64,000 nt of DNA from Bacteroidota bacterium (GCA_016714535.1 JADKDR010000016.1:1-64000), one strand, 5' to 3'. Positions 10,501-19,838 are shown, numbered from the stretch's first letter. Numbers and translations are program-made. Notes: a model not told the origin generated them from the sequence alone.

Positions 10501-11551
10501 CATTCCTGCTACGCCAGCAGCTATTTCCGGACCTATAGTAGTATGCCGAAATTCTACCCAGACGTATGTAATTGCATTAGTACCCGGAGCAAATACGTAT
10601 ACATGGACAGTACCTACAGGTGCCACTGTTACTATTGGTCAGGGAACCAATACAGCAACGGTATTTTTTAGCAACACTTCAATATCGGGCAATGTAACGG
10701 TGGTGGCATCCAATTTATGTGGAAGTAGCGCCCCTAGAAATTTGTTCGTAACGGTTGTGCCTAATGTACCTGCAATGCCAACAATTACTGGTTTGCAGCG
10801 TGGTGTATGCGGCCGCAAGAATATTGTTTATACCTGCTCTACGGTTGCCGGTGCCACATCGTATACATGGACGGTGCCAACAGGAGCTACCTTAGCAAGC
10901 GGTCAGGGAACAACAAGTATCGTAGTGCACTTTGGTAATACATTTACCGGAAGCGGATTTATAACAGTAAAAGCAAATAATGTATGCGGCAGTAGCAATA
11001 CTCGTTCATACCTTGTGCATGGAAAGCTTTCTCCAACAATTATCGGAGCTAATTTTACGTGCAAGTTTCAAACCGGTGTGGTTTATTCTTGTACCCCTGT
11101 TATCGGAGCAACCAGCTATACATGGACGGTGGTTCCCGGAAGTACCATAGTAAGCGGACAAGGAACCACATCTATCGTAGTAAATTGGGGAGCTATTAAT
11201 GGAGTTATCAAGGTAAAAGCCAATTCGGTTTCGGTATGTTCAGAAAGCGTAAATTCAACACACCCTGTATCGTTCACTTGTCGCGCAGGAAACGAAGGAC
11301 TGTCAGCTATAGACGTTTATCCTAATCCGGCTAATGATGTATTAAATGTTGAATACGATAGTTACCTGGGAGGGGTTGCTTCCATACAGTTATTCAATTT
11401 GCTTGGCGAAGAATTAATGATGCAACAGCACCTTAGCAATGAGGGGTTGAATAAAGTAACCTTCTCGATTGATAAACTGCCGGTGGGTTGTTATATATTA
11501 AAAGTTAACAGTATGGGATATACTCAAGTGGTTAAGGTAATTAAGAACTAA
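9470..11551 (+). CDS. Giant adhesin, C-terminal part with T9SS sorting domain
   Basis: Only from about 9580 onward is this the correct frame. It holds the last four SprB repeats, then three PKD-like Ig modules (TYTWTVPTGA...GQGT), and ends in a type A sorting domain (IDVYPNPANDVLNVEYDSY ... GCYILKV ... VVKVIKN). The sorting domain shows that the intact protein is meant for T9SS export and surface attachment or release. A strong terminator follows. Rejoined with the parts starting at 2483 and 6229, the gene spans about 9.07 kb (~3,000 codons). Confidence 0.8.
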   Translation: MQPPREFHLWGQWKYKFKPKRINRRNIYRNGNRPTTGCTATCSATINGITSNPTVTCAATDNTLCVGSNGTVSATSSGVTYLWSNGSTDATQSGLAAGTYSVTVTDQSTGCTATCSATVLDNITNPTVTCAATDNTLCVGSNGTVSATSSGVTYLWSNGSTDATQSGLVAGTYTVTVTDQSTGCTATCSATVLDNITNPTVTCAATDNTLCVGSNGTVSAAYSGVTYLWSNGSTDATQSGLVSGTYTVTVFDQSTGCTATCSATVLDNIIVPSVVCSAINNTDCSQPNGSVSATATNVSYMWNNGSTNSSISGIFAGTYTVTVTDLTTGCTASCSATVINNGTNIPATPAAISGPIVVCRNSTQTYVIALVPGANTYTWTVPTGATVTIGQGTNTATVFFSNTSISGNVTVVASNLCGSSAPRNLFVTVVPNVPAMPTITGLQRGVCGRKNIVYTCSTVAGATSYTWTVPTGATLASGQGTTSIVVHFGNTFTGSGFITVKANNVCGSSNTRSYLVHGKLSPTIIGANFTCKFQTGVVYSCTPVIGATSYTWTVVPGSTIVSGQGTTSIVVNWGAINGVIKVKANSVSVCSESVNSTHPVSFTCRAGNEGLSAIDVYPNPANDVLNVEYDSYLGGVASIQLFNLLGEELMMQQHLSNEGLNKVTFSIDKLPVGCYILKVNSMGYTQVVKVIKN

Positions 11552-11574
11552 TACAAGGAAATTTAAAAGTGATT

Positions 11575-11606
11575 AAGCCGCTGTATTATACAGCGGCTTT
11601 TTGCTT
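11575..11606 (+). terminator. Rho-independent terminator after the giant adhesin
   Basis: A perfect 11-bp stem (AAGCCGCTGTA / TACAGCGGCTT) with a TTA loop is followed by a T-rich run. Confidence 0.85.
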
Positions 11607-11698
11607 TTATTAGAATGCACAGGAGAAGGAAGTGGAGGAGATCGACTAATTTTTCTTAAGAAAAATTGAGTTTATTTGCAGTTCAATTTTTTCAATCG

Positions 11699-12721
11699 AT
11701 GCAAAATAGTATAGAGAAGTATATTAATGAAGTTACAGCTTTTGTTGCCGCCAATACTAAGGAATTAGAAGAGTTTCGAATTCAGTACACCGGGAAGAAG
11801 GGTGTGCTAACAGATTTATTCGCAGGTTTAAAAAACATAGCTCCTGAAGACCGCAAAGCATATGGTCAACAATTGAACGCACTAAAAAATGCGATAGAAG
11901 AGCGCATAAATTATTTTAGAACTCAGTTTGAAAATGGTGAAAGCACCACAGCAACAGATGATATCACCTTGCCTGCAGAACCTAATACACTTGGTAGCCG
12001 CCATCCATTAAATTTAATGCGCGACCGGATTATCGAAATATTTTCGCGTATTGGTTTTAGTATTGCTACCGGTCCTGAGATAGATGATGACTGGCATAAT
12101 TTTTCTGCGCTTAATTTTCCCGAAGAGCATCCGGCTCGTGATATGCAGGATACTTTTTTTATAAGCGAAGAAGAAAAGATTGCCTTGCGCACGCATACCT
12201 CATCGGTACAAGTGCGTGTGATGGAAACACAAGCGCCTCCAATCCGAGTGATTTCTCCAGGTCGGGTTTATCGCAACGAAGCTATAAGTGCGCGCGCTCA
12301 TTGTTTCTTTCATCAGGTTGAGGGTTTGTATATTGATGAGCATGTTTCATTTGCCGACATGAAACAAACCTTGTTGTATTTTGCACAAGAGATGTTTGGT
12401 AAGGATACAGAAATTCGCTTGCGACCAAGTTATTTCCCTTTTACTGAGCCAAGTGCCGAAATGGATGTAACGTGTTTCCTTTGCAATGGCAAAGGCTGTA
12501 ATGTTTGTAAATACAGTGGCTGGGTAGAAATAATGGGTTGTGGGATGGTGGATCCTGCAGTGCTTGAAAATTGTGGCATCGATTGTAAAAAATATTCCGG
12601 ATATGCTTTTGGTATGGGTATTGAACGCATTACCATGCTAAAATATGGTGTTAATGATTTGCGCATTTTTTCAGAAAACGATGTTCGTTTTCTGCGGCAG
12701 TTTGCCGGAATGGGATTGTAG
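11699..12721 (+). CDS. pheS: Phenylalanine--tRNA ligase alpha subunit
   Basis: This class II synthetase subunit (340 aa, the usual length) pairs with PheT to charge tRNA-Phe. Seen: an N-terminal coiled-coil arm (to about residue 85), then the catalytic domain with DTFF, motif 2 region (SPGRVYRNE, FHQVEGLYID), the FTEPSAEMDV block and motif 3 (GYAFGMGIERITMLKYG). ATG 11699 is chosen over an upstream TTG at 11666 because it gives the conserved N-terminus. pheT is not adjacent; the next gene is on the opposite strand. Confidence 0.96.
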   Translation: MQNSIEKYINEVTAFVAANTKELEEFRIQYTGKKGVLTDLFAGLKNIAPEDRKAYGQQLNALKNAIEERINYFRTQFENGESTTATDDITLPAEPNTLGSRHPLNLMRDRIIEIFSRIGFSIATGPEIDDDWHNFSALNFPEEHPARDMQDTFFISEEEKIALRTHTSSVQVRVMETQAPPIRVISPGRVYRNEAISARAHCFFHQVEGLYIDEHVSFADMKQTLLYFAQEMFGKDTEIRLRPSYFPFTEPSAEMDVTCFLCNGKGCNVCKYSGWVEIMGCGMVDPAVLENCGIDCKKYSGYAFGMGIERITMLKYGVNDLRIFSENDVRFLRQFAGMGL

Positions 12722-12759
12722 CTTTTATAGGCTTTACCTTACATATATTTAATTTGCAA

Positions 12760-15195
12760 TTACTCAAACCGGAAATTTATTCCAAATAAGAAGTGCCTCC
12801 CTGCTTGTGGAAAGAAAAAATTCTCTGTAGTGATAGCACCTCCAGCTTTGTACGAATAGGTATAGCCATTGCTGGCATAGTACGCATTGAGGAGGTTGGT
12901 GCAACGTGTGAATACGCTAATCTTAATTTTTTCCCCAACATTTATAGTATGATTTACTAAAAACTCTTCCTGACGATATGGGCGAAGGCTTCGGTTGCTA
13001 TTGCTTGTATTGTCAAGGTATTGCCTGCCAACATATTTTGAAGTAATGGCAATAGAAAGATTTTTTATCGGTGTATAGGTGAGTTGACCAAATGCGATAG
13101 CATTTGGCGAAAAGGCAATGTCAACATTACGGTATACGTTTTCTAACTGTACACTAATATCATAATCATCCATAAAGTCCTGATATACTTTTATTTTATT
13201 TTCAGATAAAGTAAGATTTCCGGTAAACATTAATTTCTTAGATATGTTTGATTGAAATTCTATTTCTACACCTTGCCGATAACTCTGAGGAATGTTGACA
13301 CGTGTATATTCACCGACATCATTAATTTTTCCGTTTAGTATAAGTTGGTTTTTGTATTGCATGCGATATCCATTTACCTTAAGCAGCAAGTTGGTAAGGC
13401 GAAGATTATATCCCGCTTCAAAGTCAAGTAAATTTTCGGGTAAGGGTGCATTTTTCAAACTGCTTTGAACAAAATCATCACGCGATGGTTCTTTGTTTGC
13501 TACCGCAACACTTGCATAAAATGTGTTTCGCGAATTGTAGTTGTAAGTAATGGCCGCTTTAGGATTTATAAAATGAAGGATAGGATTTTCTTTTTTTCCA
13601 CTAACCGAAGTATATTGATAATCAACGTTGCGCCATTGCACATCGGTCTTGAACGAAAATTTATTTAATGTATAACTTAACTTGAGAAATAAATTGGCAT
13701 CCATTTTCTTAGCGGTATCTGAAAAATATTGATACGGAAATTCTGTTCCATTATTAAAAGCAAGCCATTGAACATCATTAAATCTGCCCCCGATATAATT
13801 GCTAAGTCCACCTCCTGCAATGATTTCAGTATTTTTGATAGCTGTTGAAACAAAGGAGAAGACCGTACCATAAAAAATATTGTCTAACCATTTTCTTCTG
13901 ATTAAGTCAGAATTTAAAATAGAATCTTGCATAGAAATAACCGGAGCAATGTTATAAGCATCAAGCAATTCTTGCTTTTTATATTCTTCGAAAAATCCTT
14001 TTCCGGTAGTTGTAAAAAAAGAAAGGTTGAGGAAATTATTTGAATTAAAACTAAAATGATTGTGCAGTTGATAATGTGTTTGACGATAGTTGTCCGTTTG
14101 ATTTTTATAGGTAAACTGGTTGTAGGTGCTTCCACTGTTTAAAAGATTGTAAGCATCAGCACTGTCAAGATAGTTGCGATTAATAAACTCAAGCATTGCC
14201 ATGGTATCGTTATTAAATCGTGCTTCCGGAATTCCATTCCATGCTTGGTAGGTTTTTTCGTTACCATCAATTAGTACCGCGCGTAGCGAATAATTTTTAC
14301 TAAAGTAATTTCCTTCCAAAAGCATGGACGACAAATTTGAAAAGGCGCGATCTACAAATCCATCGGAGTTTATTTTTGAAACACTACCACGAAAGCTAAA
14401 ATGATTAGCAAGAATGCCGCTGTTGAATTGCGCATTGCGTTTGAATGTATTGAAACTACCTCCTGAAAGATTAATTGCAACAGCAGGCTTTTCTGAAAAC
14501 GATTTGGTAAACATGTTGACGCTTGCTCCAAAGGCTCCCGCGCCCTGCACCGAAGTGCCAACACCACGTTGTACCTGTATGCTTTGCAACGATGTTGCAA
14601 GGTCAGGTAAATCTACCCAATACAATTGTTGAGACTCGCCATCGTTTAAGGGTACTCCGTTTAAGGTAACATTGATGCGGGTAGCATCAGTACCTCGAAT
14701 ACGCATTCCAGTATAACCTACACCGGCTCCTGCATCGCTGGTTGTTACCATAGAGGTTAGCGATTGTAGCATGACAGGAATATCAACACCGGTATTCAGT
14801 TGTTCTATTTCTTTTTTGTTGAGCTTGGTATAACTAACACCCGATTTTTCGTTTGCCCTGTTTGCGGTAACCAGCACTTCGCCTGTATTAAATGATTTTA
14901 ATTGCAATTGAATACGTGTTTTTGACGATGATGGAACTATAATAATTTCTTCTTTTGGTTCATAGCCAAGAATTGTTACTGTAACAGTATACGTTCCAAC
15001 TTTTTTATTTTTAAATAAAAAATTTCCGTCAGCAGCACTTTGGACATTTTCGAAACTTTCCTGCAATTTAATAATGGCACCCGGAAGGGGAGCCCCAGTT
15101 TCATCGACCACGGTACCCTGCAAATAGTGCTGTGCATAGGTGCTTATATGCCAACTAATTGCAATGCAAAACATAAACAATGTTTTTACTATCAT
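12760..15195 (-). CDS. TonB-dependent outer membrane receptor, probable thiamin transporter
   Basis: The protein has 811 residues. A signal peptide ending in TYAQ is followed by a CarboxypepD_reg-like domain (GTVVDETGAPLPGAIIKL, residues ~28-110), a TonB plug (about 120-230, with MRIRGTDATRINVTLNGVPL and the VQRGVGTS block) and a 22-strand-type barrel ending in an aromatic residue (NFRFE). Such receptors import ligands across the outer membrane using TonB/ExbBD energy. A TPP riboswitch about 55 bases upstream makes thiamin or a precursor the likely substrate, as proposed for thiamin-regulated outer membrane receptors in Bacteroidota. Substrate assignment is inference from regulation; family assignment is firm. 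Confidence 0.9.
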   Translation of the reverse strand: MIVKTLFMFCIAISWHISTYAQHYLQGTVVDETGAPLPGAIIKLQESFENVQSAADGNFLFKNKKVGTYTVTVTILGYEPKEEIIIVPSSSKTRIQLQLKSFNTGEVLVTANRANEKSGVSYTKLNKKEIEQLNTGVDIPVMLQSLTSMVTTSDAGAGVGYTGMRIRGTDATRINVTLNGVPLNDGESQQLYWVDLPDLATSLQSIQVQRGVGTSVQGAGAFGASVNMFTKSFSEKPAVAINLSGGSFNTFKRNAQFNSGILANHFSFRGSVSKINSDGFVDRAFSNLSSMLLEGNYFSKNYSLRAVLIDGNEKTYQAWNGIPEARFNNDTMAMLEFINRNYLDSADAYNLLNSGSTYNQFTYKNQTDNYRQTHYQLHNHFSFNSNNFLNLSFFTTTGKGFFEEYKKQELLDAYNIAPVISMQDSILNSDLIRRKWLDNIFYGTVFSFVSTAIKNTEIIAGGGLSNYIGGRFNDVQWLAFNNGTEFPYQYFSDTAKKMDANLFLKLSYTLNKFSFKTDVQWRNVDYQYTSVSGKKENPILHFINPKAAITYNYNSRNTFYASVAVANKEPSRDDFVQSSLKNAPLPENLLDFEAGYNLRLTNLLLKVNGYRMQYKNQLILNGKINDVGEYTRVNIPQSYRQGVEIEFQSNISKKLMFTGNLTLSENKIKVYQDFMDDYDISVQLENVYRNVDIAFSPNAIAFGQLTYTPIKNLSIAITSKYVGRQYLDNTSNSNRSLRPYRQEEFLVNHTINVGEKIKISVFTRCTNLLNAYYASNGYTYSYKAGGAITTENFFFPQAGRHFLFGINFRFE

Positions 15196-15251
15196 TTTAA
15201 TTCAAAATTTGAGGGATATGACAAACTGCGCCAATGAAAACAAACCTTGTT

Positions 15252-15331
15252 AATTCCTACGCAGGCATTATCCTGTTCAGGTATTGAGGGTTTTATCTCA
15301 GCCGGAACATTGTTCACGACACCCCTTTAAC
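15252..15331 (-). promoter_or_regulatory. TPP riboswitch (THI element)
   Basis: Read on the minus strand, the segment shows the thi-box order: GGGGTG, then CTGAGA followed by AA, then ACC, then CCTGAACAGGATAATGCC and TGCGTAGGAA. It lies between a TACATTTG -7 box and the receptor start, so it should shut off expression when thiamin pyrophosphate is abundant. Confidence 0.92.
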
Positions 15332-15337
15332 TCGCGA

Positions 15338-15345
15338 CAAATGTA
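15338..15345 (-). promoter_or_regulatory. -7 box upstream of the TPP riboswitch
   Basis: TACATTTG on the minus strand matches TAnnTTTG and sits just before the riboswitch 5' end, where the transcript should begin. No clear -33 TTTG is visible. Confidence 0.45.
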
Positions 15346-16002
15346 ATGGAAATTATAATATCATATAAAAAAGTTGTATGTAGTTGAAGTTTGTGGATAA
15401 AATTTCTCAAGTTGTTTTATGATTTTCGGGGAATCTTCTTAAAGTATCCCACCATGTTGCTCAATTGCCAGTTGGCAATTGGACTGACTGCGTTGCTATG
15501 AATTGAAAAGTATGCATTGATAATTACTGAATACGTTCAGAATAAAATCAGAAGTTTAAACAGGCTTTTCAGATTTCAATTATATTTTTTAAAAATAAAA
15601 TTCTCAATGTAAGATAACAATTTTACCACTTGCCGCACCAACCTCACCCCCAGCACCTCTCCATTTGGACAGGTGAGCACCAATAACCGCCACACTCACC
15701 GCTCTCTAAAAATAAATCCCATTAGTTAGTTGCTCTATATGTAACTTTAAAATTTTTGAAACCGCCATACAAATTCACAAACTAGCCTGATTAGATATTG
15801 CTAATAATTGCAAGCACTTTCATTCTATTGGGAGGCGTAAATCGTGAATAGGCAAGATTGCACAAAGGATTACATTTTGATAACAATATAACCATTAAAG
15901 CTCCTCAATTTTCCAAGCCAATTTCGCATCTGTTAATAACAATAATGAGCAAAACTTGCTGGTAGTGTTATATTTGTGTTCTAACCAATAAAAATAAGCA
16001 TT
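15346..16002. other. Divergent intergenic region, no gene seen
   Basis: No convincing ORF is present. A TATATTTG box at 15969-15976 could be the -7 element of the following gene, but no -33 TTTG is at the right distance. Confidence 0.5.
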
Positions 16003-17661
16003 ATGAATCTTACAAATATTTTAATCATTTTTAAGATCTCGGCAAGCCTATTTGTTTCATTAGTCGGCATCGACCTGGCAGTGGCGCAAAACTGGAATGG
16101 CAATTCTTACAAATTCAGCTCAGCCGACACGGTTTTTACTGTGGGTAATTTATCTACCATCGATGCATCGGGCAATCTTTTTCTGGCCGGGCAATCTAGG
16201 TGTATAGCAACCGCAGCAAACGGACAGCCTTGTATTCGGAAAATCTCATCGACCGGAGTATTTCAAAAGCAAATTTATCTGGGATACAGCACTAGTCCTT
16301 TTGATGATGTAATTCGAGATATTAAGGTGTACAACAATTCACTCTATGTAGTAATGGACGGTCAGTATAATTTTCCTCCGGGCGATCATGATATTTTGGT
16401 TTACAAGTATGACCTGAACTTGAATTTGAAATGGTCGTTTACATACAATAGCGTTGGCGACCTCGAAGATAGGGGTGTAAAAATAATAAGGGGAAATGCA
16501 GGTAGTCTGTTAGTTTTGGGAAATAGTGCCGATTCAATATGTGTGCTTAAATTAGATTCTGCATCAGGTAGTCTTCTGAAGCGAAGGAATTTTAGAAATT
16601 CCAGTTTGGATGATAGCAATACAGGTGTCGATATTCGCTATTTGAATAATGCGACTTATGTGGCAGGCACCACCGATTTGGGGCCGTTTCAAGGATCTAC
16701 CGTATTATTGAAATTGGATAATAATTTGAATTTTGTATTTACTGTAATAAAGCATGCTAGTTTTTTTGGCGCTATTGTTCAACGTGATGTGGTAACAACT
16801 TTGCAATTAGATGCCGCAGGCAATTGCTTTATTGCCGGACATGTTTTTTCGAAAGCAGCCGCACCAAAAGCGCGCCCATTTTTATTGAAATATAGTTCCA
16901 CGGGTGTTTTTCAGTATTTAAAAAGATATGGCTATGATAACAACGAGTGTTTTGATTTTTTTGTAGAAAGCACCGGCAATTTAATAATGTACACGAACAA
17001 AAACAGGTACCTTAGAATAAGTGCTGCCACCGGGCTTGTAACACTTGGTGCTACGGTGTTATCATCAATTAATTTTCAGGTGGCCGATGTTGCAAAAGGT
17101 GCTGATGATAACTTATATGTATATGGTAAAATGTCTTACATGCAAAATTTTAATGGTAGTCCTTTTGAATACAAAGGTGTTCAAGTTACAGGAATAAGCA
17201 CTGCTGGTGTAACAAGCGTTATCTATCAGGAAAATTATCAAACTCCTTTCCGCTTAGATTTAACTTATACACCAAAACGCATATCGGTACGCAATAGCAA
17301 TCAGGTATATTTTTCGATGGATGTTGATGACCTGTCGCTACTTCCTAACGAATTTTTTGTGAAGTATGGCTGCAGACAATTTACTCCTGCCCGCCTTCCG
17401 TTTGAGACTGCAGAAAATAATGCAAGTTCACTGATCGTATATCCAAATCCGGCACAAAGTATTATCAATGTTACATGGCCAACCATAGTTGCACAAGGCA
17501 CGCTCCAAATATTCGACTTGCAAGGCAAACTTGTGATTACAAAAAATATTGAGGATGCTTTACAAAATGAAATCAATATTCAAAACATGCATTCAGGAAC
17601 ATATATAATTAAGATGATTAGCAGCAATATAGTTACAACTGATAAGTTTGTGAAATTGTAA
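16003..17661 (+). CDS. Secreted protein with T9SS type A sorting domain
   Basis: The protein has 552 residues. The signal peptide runs to about residue 29 (SLVGIDLAVAQ). The body has repeated strands of the type DASGNLFLAG, LDAAGNCFIAG and DNLYVYGKM, resembling SBBP/delta-60 beta-propeller repeats. The C-terminus is a canonical sorting domain (LIVYPNPAQSIINVTW ... GTYIIKM ... DKFVKL). It is therefore predicted to be exported by T9SS. It stands alone, with its own terminator downstream. Function unknown. Confidence 0.88.
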   Translation: MNLTNILIIFKISASLFVSLVGIDLAVAQNWNGNSYKFSSADTVFTVGNLSTIDASGNLFLAGQSRCIATAANGQPCIRKISSTGVFQKQIYLGYSTSPFDDVIRDIKVYNNSLYVVMDGQYNFPPGDHDILVYKYDLNLNLKWSFTYNSVGDLEDRGVKIIRGNAGSLLVLGNSADSICVLKLDSASGSLLKRRNFRNSSLDDSNTGVDIRYLNNATYVAGTTDLGPFQGSTVLLKLDNNLNFVFTVIKHASFFGAIVQRDVVTTLQLDAAGNCFIAGHVFSKAAAPKARPFLLKYSSTGVFQYLKRYGYDNNECFDFFVESTGNLIMYTNKNRYLRISAATGLVTLGATVLSSINFQVADVAKGADDNLYVYGKMSYMQNFNGSPFEYKGVQVTGISTAGVTSVIYQENYQTPFRLDLTYTPKRISVRNSNQVYFSMDVDDLSLLPNEFFVKYGCRQFTPARLPFETAENNASSLIVYPNPAQSIINVTWPTIVAQGTLQIFDLQGKLVITKNIEDALQNEINIQNMHSGTYIIKMISSNIVTTDKFVKL

Positions 17662-17691
17662 TTTCAAGTGGTAGATTAGTATTAAGTTTAG

Positions 17692-17714
17692 GACGCTCGC
17701 TTTTAGCGAGCGTC
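17692..17714 (+). terminator. Hairpin terminator after the T9SS protein
   Basis: GACGCTCGC / GCGAGCGTC form a 9-bp stem with a 5-base loop. The following run is only weakly T-rich. Confidence 0.65.
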
Positions 17715-17807
17715 TTGTGTTAAAACTAGTTGCTATCATTCGGAAATCGTTTTGTATACCCTACGCTCAAACTTAGTGGTGAGTATTATTTTGGCCTCCT
17801 CGTGCTG

Positions 17808-17830
17808 CCGCCAACGTCCACGCTGGTGGC
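17808..17830. repeat. Small hairpin element (CAGCG-loop-CGTTG type)
   Basis: CCGCCAACG-TCCA-CGCTGGTGGC is an imperfect palindrome. It resembles the hairpins at 17913 and 20812, which share the pattern (C)AAGYG, a 4-base loop and its complement. Confidence 0.5.
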
Positions 17831-17912
17831 ATTAACAATACAAATAATAACCATAAAATATTTCATTCCATTTCTTAATAGATTTTTTCTGAAACATTTC
17901 ACTTCCATTTCC

Positions 17913-17930
17913 ACAAGTGTCCGCACTTGT
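17913..17930. repeat. Small hairpin element (ACAAGTG-TCCG-CACTTGT)
   Basis: A perfect 7-bp stem with a TCCG loop lies in gene-free sequence 18 kb into the window. It has the same design as the element at 20812. Confidence 0.6.
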
Positions 17931-18322
17931 ATCTACAACAATGATATAACTCCACCTTTCATTTTTATTTATGCCACTCAAGTACAATTCAAATCGCCGA
18001 AATGCTAATGTGCAACAAGCTTAATAATCTTGGTAGCATATAAATATGTTATCGAGAAAGTATAAAATTAAATTTACATGTTTTGTCACTAGGTAGAAAA
18101 TATTTTTCGTTGTTCTCTAGCATGCAGTTAAGAAGTTTTTGCTGTTTCGTGATCACTCGACTGAAAAAAGGATAGTTGCTTTATTATTTCTGCCTTCGAT
18201 TGGTGTTATCACCACTCGCCAAGGTGTTTTCATATCGAATTGCTTTTGTTTTTCTTTAAAATCATTTTCAATTTTTCACACTCGTATTGAGCTCTGCCTA
18301 AATAAATTTAGCATGTAAAATT

Positions 18323-18375
18323 CTTTTTCTCAGTAGTTAACTGTACCACATACAACCCACTTACCCAACCACCAT
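18323..18375 (-). pseudogene. Remnant of an A-gene sorting-domain end
   Basis: The minus strand reads GGWVSGLYVVQLTTEKK, matching the C-terminal block of A genes (CSGWASGMYVVYLETDKE in the neighbour). No upstream coding sequence survives. A dispersed repeat adjoins it. Confidence 0.6.
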
Positions 18376-18421
18376 TGTCTGAACCACGAATTAAACAGAT
18401 TGTTTTGATTAAACTGATTAA
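18370..18421 (-). repeat. Dispersed extragenic repeat ending in GTGGTTCAGACAATG
   Basis: On the minus strand it reads AATCAGTTTAATCAAAACA.., then ATTCGTGGTTCAGACAATG. A relative with the same order (..AATCATGGTGCAGACAATG) lies at 24170-24222. Both sit next to truncated members of the A/B families. Confidence 0.55.
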
Positions 18422-18424
18422 AAA

Positions 18425-18530
18425 ACATTCTCAACTTTCAAAACTCTCCAAACTCTTGAACTATTAAACCTTCTAAACTTTCCAAACTCTTGAACCAATA
18501 AACTATTAAACTCTTGAACTCTTAAACTAC
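18425..18530. repeat. Degenerate low-complexity repeat (AACTCTTGAACTATTAAAC-like)
   Basis: Short units such as CAAACTCTTGAAC, TATTAAAC and CTTGAACT recur irregularly for ~100 bases immediately downstream of the A1 stop codon. Confidence 0.6.
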
Positions 18531-19693
18531 TCCTTAATAAATTTCTTCGACAACCTTTCCTTATCCGTTTCCAAATATACAACATACATCCCACTCGCCC
18601 AACCACTACAATCCACATCCACTGTAGCGTAACCGTTATGTAAGGGCACAAAATTTTGTGCCCTTACCAATACTCCCCGCCCATCGTATATACTCACCGT
18701 TACATTCTTCCCTTTTAATCCACTTGCATTTATAAACAACTTCTCCCATGCAGATATGTAAGTAATTTGAATTACTCCCTCTCCTTTGGAGAGGGCCGGG
18801 GTGAGGTTTGTCCACTGCAACGTATCACAAGGTGAACCGTAAAGCCGCCCCAATTCATAATTGGGATTATTAGGCAAACCATAATAAGTGCGCTTGCCAC
18901 CGAGGTAAAAACTGAATGGTGTAAAATTGCAATTATCACTATCGGGCTCATTTATTACACTTAGGTTTTCGTTTATATAGTTGTGCACACTATCTGGAAA
19001 TGGATACATGAATGTGCCAACAGGGTTATACCAACATGATAAATAAATTTTATTGTTTGGCGCCAGTTCTAATAAGCCAGCATAAGCAAGATTTGTTATA
19101 TCGGCAATTGTATCTTTACTTGCTTGCACATTGGCAGCTTGCAAATCGTATTGGATAACATGATTTAATGAATCATAATCATTATGCAATTGACTTAAAT
19201 ATAAATACCTATTACTGGCCGAAATTTCTAAATCGAAAAACCATGGAAAGCTATCCACTTGATTTGCAACAGGATTTTCAATTCTTAATTCATTACTTAG
19301 TTCTCCATTGCATCTGTTAAAATCAAAAACAGTTAATAAACCCCTTCGTTCCATGCAAATTAATTTACTTCCATCTTTCGAAAATTGAACAGTGGTTGCA
19401 TTATCAACAATAGCCTCACCAATATGTTGCTCATGGTGCAAATAAACACTATCTGGTGTAACTAAATAAAAATAAAAAGCACTATCATAAGGTGGTTGAG
19501 TCCATTCTCTTACCACCACCCACCAATCTCTGCCATTGCCATGTTGCACTGCCGCTAAGCCATCCGATGCTATAAAGTTAGTGCCTTGCAAGGGTACATT
19601 TTTTTGAATGACAGCACCACGCCCGCTATCTTGGCTCATGTCAATTATTGAATAGTAAAAACCGTGAACCGTAGTAACTCCAGCACTAAACAT
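18527..19693 (-). CDS. A1: A-family propeller-like T9SS protein (main part, frameshifted)
   Basis: This is most of an A-family protein; the frame extends upstream to about 19850. Family blocks seen: QDSGRGAVIQKNV, HGNGRDWWVVVREW, FDFNRC, LAPNNKIYLSCWYNP, FSFYLGGKRTYYGLPNNPNY and GSPCDTLQW. A hairpin-encoded insert (LTPALSKGEG) precedes a sorting domain (GYATVDVDCSGWASGMYVV ... LSKKFIKE). A second hairpin, a perfect 28-bp palindrome, lies inside the sorting domain. The N-terminal portion (19839-20051) is in another frame because of one extra base in a five-C run at 19846-19850. Probably T9SS-exported; function unknown. Its neighbour B1 lies 41 bases upstream. Confidence 0.75.
   Translation of the reverse strand: MFSAGVTTVHGFYYSIIDMSQDSGRGAVIQKNVPLQGTNFIASDGLAAVQHGNGRDWWVVVREWTQPPYDSAFYFYLVTPDSVYLHHEQHIGEAIVDNATTVQFSKDGSKLICMERRGLLTVFDFNRCNGELSNELRIENPVANQVDSFPWFFDLEISASNRYLYLSQLHNDYDSLNHVIQYDLQAANVQASKDTIADITNLAYAGLLELAPNNKIYLSCWYNPVGTFMYPFPDSVHNYINENLSVINEPDSDNCNFTPFSFYLGGKRTYYGLPNNPNYELGRLYGSPCDTLQWTNLTPALSKGEGVIQITYISAWEKLFINASGLKGKNVTVSIYDGRGVLVRAQNFVPLHNGYATVDVDCSGWASGMYVVYLETDKERLSKKFIKE
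18640..18667. repeat. Perfect 28-bp palindrome inside the A1 sorting domain
   Basis: GTAAGGGCACAAAA is followed directly by its exact complement. It encodes the VRAQNFVPLH segment just before the GYATVDVDC block. A3 carries an unrelated hairpin at the same codon position (24337-24366). Confidence 0.85.
18775..18808. repeat. Hairpin insert in A1 linker (CTCTCC-AAAG-GGAGAG type)
   Basis: On the coding strand: CCTCACCCCGGC, then CCTCTCC AAA GGAGAGG. It is read in frame as LTPALSKGEG directly after GSPCDTLQW. Confidence 0.85.
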
Positions 19694-19838
19694 ATAATAT
19701 TTACTTATATCATTTGGAATAGGAACTGCTACATACTCCCTATACCATGCAGTGCCAACTAAGCTATCACCACCAACAGCTATTTTATTTTCCGAATTAT
19801 AAACTTTTGCAGCTTGAGGATATTGTGCATTTAATGCC

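Larger units (their letters stand above)
17715..18322. other. Gene-poor region between the T9SS protein and the A/B cluster
   Basis: No supported gene. An open frame at 17730-18008 has no recognisable features and crosses both small hairpins, so I do not call it. Confidence 0.5.

Noticed and set aside
6420..10626. Series of 66-159 residue minus-strand frames repeating every 222 bases
   Set aside because: They are antisense readings of the SprB repeats; periodicity comes from the plus-strand gene.
17730..18008. 92-codon plus-strand frame
   Set aside because: No signal peptide, motif or conserved neighbour; it runs through two small palindromes and looks non-coding.
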